Both the position numbers and the translations under genes were made by a program. Shown here one piece after another: positions 6,141 through 8,519 of a stretch of DNA of 8,519 nucleotides (position 1 is its first letter; the number at the start of each line of letters is the position of its first letter). The notes under the pieces were generated by a model that worked only from the letters and a program-made list of their open reading frames with translations, made no database searches and was not told where the DNA came from. Origin of the DNA: Palsa-739 sp036512155 (GTDB lineage Bacteria > Actinomycetota > Thermoleophilia > Gaiellales > Gaiellaceae); the NCBI GenBank assembly GCA_036512155.1, contig DATCBD010000035.1, positions 1-8,519 of the forward strand, written 5' to 3'.

Positions 6141-6719
6141 TTAGTGGAGCGCGATGCGGCCGGGCGGCCAGTAGGTGAGGAGCACAGGGCCGATGAGGCT
6201 CCCCCGCGGCACCGAGCCCCAGACGCGCGAGTCGCACGAGTGGACGCGGTCGTCGCCGAGGAAGAAGTAGTGGCCGGCGGGGACGTGCCAGGTGCCCGAC
6301 TCGCGGTCGCGGAGCGCCGGGTCGACGTACGGCTCCGCCAGCGGCTTTCCGTCGATGGAGATGAAGCCGTTCCGTTCCGAGACGGTGTCGCCCGGAAGCC
6401 CGATCAGCCGCTTGACGAAGGTGGACCCGCTGTCGCCGGGTCCGCATCTCGCTGTCGTCGGCGGTGCGGTGAAGACGACGATCTGCCCGCGCTCCGGGCT
6501 CTCGAAGTCATACGCGAGCCGGTTGACGAGCACGCGGTCGTTGGAGCCGGCGAGACACCAGTCCCCCGGCCGCGCGCAATGCAGTGTCGGCTCCATCGAG
6601 GAGGACGGAATCCGGTACGGCTTGGCGACCTCGGTCTCGAAGACGAGCACGAACCCGATCGCGAGCGCGATGCTCACGGTCCAGTCGACGAGCCGGCGCC
6701 ACGGCTGCGGGATCCTCAC
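6141..6719 (-). CDS. lepB: Signal peptidase I
   Basis: Membrane-anchored serine protease that removes signal peptides from Sec- and Tat-exported proteins on the outer face of the cytoplasmic membrane. 192 residues: an N-terminal membrane helix (about 12-28), then IPSSSMEPTL with catalytic Ser41, the general-base Lys103 in FVKRLIGLPGDTV (101-113), and the conserved box GDDRVHSCDSRVWGSVPRGSLIG (155-177). There is no C-terminal anchor, and the length fits compact Gram-positive SipS-type enzymes. Four cysteines (47, 55, 92, 162) lie in the extracytoplasmic part and could pair. The start is GTG 6719: the preceding frame is shadow of the upstream gene, and AGGAGG overlaps the upstream TAG stop (6725-6727). 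That ribosome-binding site is only 1 nt from the GTG, closer than usual, so initiation may depend on coupling to the fadB-like gene, 5 nt upstream. Confidence 0.95.
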   Translation of the reverse strand: MRIPQPWRRLVDWTVSIALAIGFVLVFETEVAKPYRIPSSSMEPTLHCARPGDWCLAGSNDRVLVNRLAYDFESPERGQIVVFTAPPTTARCGPGDSGSTFVKRLIGLPGDTVSERNGFISIDGKPLAEPYVDPALRDRESGTWHVPAGHYFFLGDDRVHSCDSRVWGSVPRGSLIGPVLLTYWPPGRIALH

Positions 6720-6724
6720 GCCTC

Positions 6725-8519
6725 CTACGATAGGGCGGCTGTCGTGCGTGCGCGGGTGACGACGCCGCCGAGGAAGAGCGGCCAGCCGGCGCCGAGGATC
6801 AGGCAGGCGTCCACGTCCGCCGGGTCGCCGACGACGCCTTCGGCCAGCAGATGCTGGACCTCGTCCGCGACTGCTGCCAGCGCCTGGTCGCGGATCTCCT
6901 CGAGCGTTCGCGGCTCGCCGCCGGACGGCGCTGTGAGCGGGAAGCGATCCGGCCAGGCGGCGTGCATCGTCTCGAGCACGTGCTGGGCGACCGCTGGGCC
7001 GACCATCTCGCGCAGCACCGACGGCGCCATCGGCATGCCGAGGGAAAGGATGGCCTCGTCCGCCTCCTCCACGGTGTTGCCGTTCGCGAGCGCGTCCATC
7101 AGGACGGTCGTCATGCGCGTGAGGAGCCGGTTGACGACGAAGCCGGGAGCGTCGCCCACGAGCACGCCACGCTTGCGCAGCTTCTTGACGACGTCCCACG
7201 CGGTCGCGAGCTGCTCGTCCGTCGTCCCTGGCGTGCGTGCGATCTCGACGAGCGGCATCACCGCCACCGGGTTGAAGAAGTGCAGGCCGACGTCCGCGCC
7301 CATCGCCTCGACCGACAGCGAGGAGGTGTTGGTGGCGAGGATCGCGTCCGGCGCGATCTTCCGAACCTGGCCGAGCACTTCGCGCTTCACGTCCAGCTCC
7401 TCGAACACCGCCTCGAGGACGAGGTCGCAGCCTTCGAACTGCTCCCAGCCGGTTCCGCCGTCGACGATCGTGCCGAGGAACGGCTTGACGTCGCTGCGAA
7501 TCGATGCGAGCGCATCGTCCACGCGGGACTGCTCGAGGTCGCGCAGCACGACCGGCACTTCGAGCCGGCGCAGGAAGAGCGTCGCCAGCTGCGTCGCCAT
7601 CAGCCCGGCGCCGACGATGCCGACCTTCTGCACCGCGCGCGGCTTCGCGTCCGGCAGGTTCGGCGGGCGCTTCGAGCGGCGCTCGACGACGGTGAACGCA
7701 TAGGCCGACGCCTGCGCCTGCGGGCTGACCAGCAGCTCCGCCATCGCCTGCTCTTCCGCCGCATAGCCCTCCTCGACGGTCCAGTCGCGTGCGCCGGCGA
7801 TGAGGTCGAGCGCGGCGTACGGCGCGCGCGTGGCGCCGTGCACGGCGTCGTCGACGCGTGCGCGCGTCTTGCGCAGGACGGTCTCCAGCTCCGACCAGTC
7901 GGGCGCGCTGCGCTCGATCGACAGTGACGCCGCGAACGCGAGCGACTCGTCGACGAACTCGACCGGCTCGAGCAGGCGGTCGGCGATGCCGAGCTCGACC
8001 GCCTCCGGCGCTGTCAGCAGCTTGTTCTGTCGCAGCGGGTTGAGGACGATCACCCGCGCCGCCGTCTCCGGGCCGACGAGCCGCGGGAGCAACTGCGTCC
8101 CGCCCCAGCCGGGGATGATCGAGAGCGCGACCTCGGGGAAGCCGACATGACGGACATTCGACGCGATCGTTCGCGCGTCGCAGTGGAGCGCGAGCTCGAG
8201 CCCGCCGCCGAGGCACCCGCCGTTGATCGCCGCCACCGTCGGGAACGGCAGGGCGCGGATGCGCGCGAACAGGCTGTGGCCGGCGCGGATGCCTTCGCGC
8301 GGATCCTCGATGTGGCCGAACTCGTCGATGTCGGCGCCGACGCAGAACACGAACGGCTTGCCGGTGAACACGGCCGCACTCCAGTCGCCGCGCTCGAGCT
8401 CGTCGATGACGGCGACGGCCGACGCGAACGCGGAGCGCCCCAGCGTCGTCGGCACGCGGTAGTCCTCGCCGTTGTCGATCGTGACGAGCGCGACCGAGCC
8501 TGTCCGGTTCAGCTTGAAG
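6725..8519 (-). CDS. FadB-like fused enoyl-CoA hydratase / 3-hydroxyacyl-CoA dehydrogenase, N-terminal few residues outside window
   Basis: Cytoplasmic bifunctional enzyme for two consecutive steps of fatty-acid beta-oxidation: hydration of trans-2-enoyl-CoA, then NAD-dependent oxidation of 3-hydroxyacyl-CoA. 597 residues are visible, counted from the first whole codon at the edge. Crotonase domain ~1-195: oxyanion-hole segments FCVGADIDEF (58-67) and NGGCLGGGLEL (99-109), catalytic Glu108 and Glu129 (GFPEVALSIIPGWGG). Dehydrogenase domain ~297-465: NAD-binding GIVGAGLMA (300-308), TNTSSLS with Ser399, HFFNPVAVMPLVEI with His413 and Glu425, and PGFVVNR with Asn463. A helical 3HCDH C-terminal region follows to 597. 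The third Gly of GxGxxG is Ala, as I recall for related actinobacterial proteins. All catalytic residues are present, so the enzyme looks active. A GTG at 8455 is not the start: the frame stays open and reads a credible crotonase N-terminus (VALVTIDNGED) to the window edge. A partner thiolase (fadA) may lie just outside. Confidence 0.93.
   Translation of the reverse strand, partial: FKLNRTGSVALVTIDNGEDYRVPTTLGRSAFASAVAVIDELERGDWSAAVFTGKPFVFCVGADIDEFGHIEDPREGIRAGHSLFARIRALPFPTVAAINGGCLGGGLELALHCDARTIASNVRHVGFPEVALSIIPGWGGTQLLPRLVGPETAARVIVLNPLRQNKLLTAPEAVELGIADRLLEPVEFVDESLAFAASLSIERSAPDWSELETVLRKTRARVDDAVHGATRAPYAALDLIAGARDWTVEEGYAAEEQAMAELLVSPQAQASAYAFTVVERRSKRPPNLPDAKPRAVQKVGIVGAGLMATQLATLFLRRLEVPVVLRDLEQSRVDDALASIRSDVKPFLGTIVDGGTGWEQFEGCDLVLEAVFEELDVKREVLGQVRKIAPDAILATNTSSLSVEAMGADVGLHFFNPVAVMPLVEIARTPGTTDEQLATAWDVVKKLRKRGVLVGDAPGFVVNRLLTRMTTVLMDALANGNTVEEADEAILSLGMPMAPSVLREMVGPAVAQHVLETMHAAWPDRFPLTAPSGGEPRTLEEIRDQALAAVADEVQHLLAEGVVGDPADVDACLILGAGWPLFLGGVVTRARTTAALS

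Noticed and set aside
6144..7927. Long plus-strand open frames opposite lepB and the fadB-like gene
   Set aside because: Shadow frames with biased composition and no domains; the minus-strand products carry complete catalytic motif sets.
6720..8216. In-frame upstream extension of lepB, giving a 691-residue product
   Set aside because: It overlaps the fadB-like gene in another frame and is Arg/Ala-rich nonsense; signal peptidase I starts just before its membrane helix.

Overview
This 8.5 kb window is a dense, ordinary-looking stretch of a very GC-rich bacterial chromosome with strong G/C bias at third codon positions. The gene content points to Actinobacteria: an actinobacterial-type heme A synthase in which Asn replaces the first heme-ligand His, a PAC2-family protein, and a fused enoyl-CoA hydratase/3-hydroxyacyl-CoA dehydrogenase. 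The style of the proteins suggests a deep branch such as Thermoleophilia (Gaiellales/Solirubrobacterales), but that placement is an impression and could not be tested here. I see no tRNA, rRNA, CRISPR array, insertion sequence, phage gene or attachment site.

Layout. Left edge (1-938, minus): a 14-TM (DHA2-type) MFS drug/proton antiporter, cut off at its C-terminus by the window edge. Divergent from it, and overlapping it head to head by 27 bp, starts a plus-strand cluster of three closely packed genes: heme A synthase ctaA (912-1853), a PAC2-family protein (1863-2747) and a 65-residue two-helix membrane protein (2750-2947). From the right comes a large minus-strand SF2 DEAH helicase (2744-5419) with an acidic insertion before its Walker A motif and an Arg/Lys-rich C-terminal tail. 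Its last ~67 codons lie antisense to the small membrane protein gene. A 119-bp intergenic region (5420-5538) carries a good sigma70-type promoter and two hairpins ahead of the helicase. The right part (5539-8519, minus) is a second tightly packed cluster, transcribed in the order fadB-like beta-oxidation protein (its first few residues lie outside the window), signal peptidase I (lepB), then a conserved-looking 194-residue protein of unknown function.

How the genes relate. The clusters look like housekeeping neighbourhoods, not one dedicated pathway: respiratory cofactor synthesis (ctaA), fatty-acid oxidation (fadB-like), protein export (lepB), RNA/DNA remodelling (helicase) and efflux (MFS). 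Tight spacing (5-17 bp between genes, stop codons run into ribosome-binding or start sequence) argues for co-transcription inside each cluster, not for shared function.

Most interesting spot. At 2744-2947 the helicase C-terminus and a recognisable small membrane protein gene occupy the same DNA on opposite strands, with codons exactly opposite one another. The helicase stop and the PAC2 stop share one CTAG palindrome. The Asp/Glu/His/Gly/Ala-rich helicase tail is what the complement of Leu/Val/Phe/Ala/Gly membrane-helix codons must encode. I found no clear previously undescribed multi-gene system.
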